From Stieleria magnilauensis (GTDB taxonomy: Bacteria; Planctomycetota; Planctomycetia; Pirellulales; Pirellulaceae): a stretch of 64,000 nucleotides of DNA. The stretch is from the NCBI GenBank assembly GCA_007753675.1, contig CP036432.1, positions 6,822,233-6,886,232 on the forward strand. The letters are read 5' to 3'. Positions 63,538-64,000 of this stretch are shown here, in pieces. The position numbers and the translations under genes were made by a program. The notes under the pieces are model-generated. The model saw nothing but the letters and a program-made list of their open reading frames with translations. It was not told the origin of the DNA and did not search any database. The first letter of the stretch is position 1. Every line of letters begins with the position of its first letter.

Positions 63538-64000
63538 GTAACCGATGCGATTAAAATTCGCACAGCGCCACCGCAAGGCGGCGTTCTCTTTCTGTCGGCG
63601 GACGATTGACGTGATCACAGGACTGAGCCGACTTCCGCCGCAATGGATGGCCCACCTGCCTCACTACGCTTGGCGGTTACGATGACCGCCTGCTGTCTTC
63701 GGCACGATGCCGGACCTCGCACCATCCGGCACGAAAGAACGCCGAAGGCACGGCGGGTAGGATGCCCGTCGACTGAAACCCGTCGGGGACAGGATGTCCG
63801 TCGGAGAACGATGGCAGGGAGCGGGAAGCAAGAAAGGGAGACACGGAGAGGGGGAGACAAGGAGAGTGGGAGTGATGATGGTCGTGGAGTAATCGAGCGG
63901 GCCATCGTTCGGCGACCGGAGTGAGGGAGGGATCGACCGAGCGGAGCCGACGGTCGACGGAGGTGGTGACAGCGACCGAAGGATGAGGGTAGCGCCGAGC
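63538..64000. other. Region with no gene seen at the right edge
   Basis: No frame with protein character was recognised. It holds a short GGAGACAAGGAGAG-type simple repeat at about 63836-63866, like those at 13741-13780 and 42766-42790, and hairpin-prone GC-rich sequence. Confidence 0.4.

Noticed and set aside
63643-63924. Frames at the right edge
   Set aside because: Overlapping Arg/Gly-rich frames on both strands, no motifs or ribosome binding site.

Overview
The window looks like the chromosome of a planctomycete of the Pirellulaceae type (Rhodopirellula/Stieleria-like). Three features point that way: an adjacent pair of a planctomycete cytochrome-c/DUF1549-DUF1553 protein and a Tat-exported DUF1501 protein, two secreted sulfatases, and many dispersed hairpin repeats between high-GC genes. 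No rRNA, tRNA or CRISPR array was seen.

Layout. 0.4-7 kb: a GT2 glycosyltransferase, a PQQ-type beta-propeller, a lipoprotein plus a secreted protein as a pair, and an iduronate-sulfatase-like gene. 7.05-9.45 kb: a MITE-like element with 9-bp target duplications and four internal hairpin units, one split by an IS1182-like insertion sequence. 9.7-16.1 kb: the DUF1549/DUF1553 and DUF1501 pair, a 14-bp tandem array and a second sulfatase. 16.3-58.2 kb: a very large type VI secretion (T6SS) island. 58.3-64 kb: hairpin repeat arrays, then an Rhs-type toxin gene and its likely immunity gene, each broken by an IS (ISAs1-like and IS3-like).

The T6SS island has two divergent arms meeting at about 40.4-40.6 kb. 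The right arm (+) carries tssK, tssL, a reduced tssM-like gene, a small gene translationally coupled to a FliA/WhiG-like sigma factor, tssA, tssB, tssC, a second tssC paralogue, tagJ, tssE, tssF, tssG and tssH (clpV). The left arm (-) starts with a 1600-residue membrane-anchored protein that appears to carry an inactive caspase-like domain. It continues through two nearly identical hcp-vgrG cassettes, three DUF2169 proteins, two PAAR-like proteins, beta-helix/spike accessory proteins, FHA proteins, a ketosynthase-like protein without a catalytic cysteine, and an AHH nuclease toxin followed by an Imm11-type protein. Two further effector candidates (an AHSQG-motif hydrolase and a membrane protein with an edema-factor-like C-terminus) lie on the + strand and converge on this arm.

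The most unusual points are: no tssJ and only a short tssM-like gene with a ruined P-loop; the giant pseudo-caspase protein divergent from tssK; a dedicated sigma factor inside the operon; a HEAT-type (TIGR02270-like) protein apparently split in two, with one half fused to two FHA domains; matching leader hairpins in front of both hcp genes; and a toxin-immunity pair whose original reading frames can be restored by removing two IS elements.
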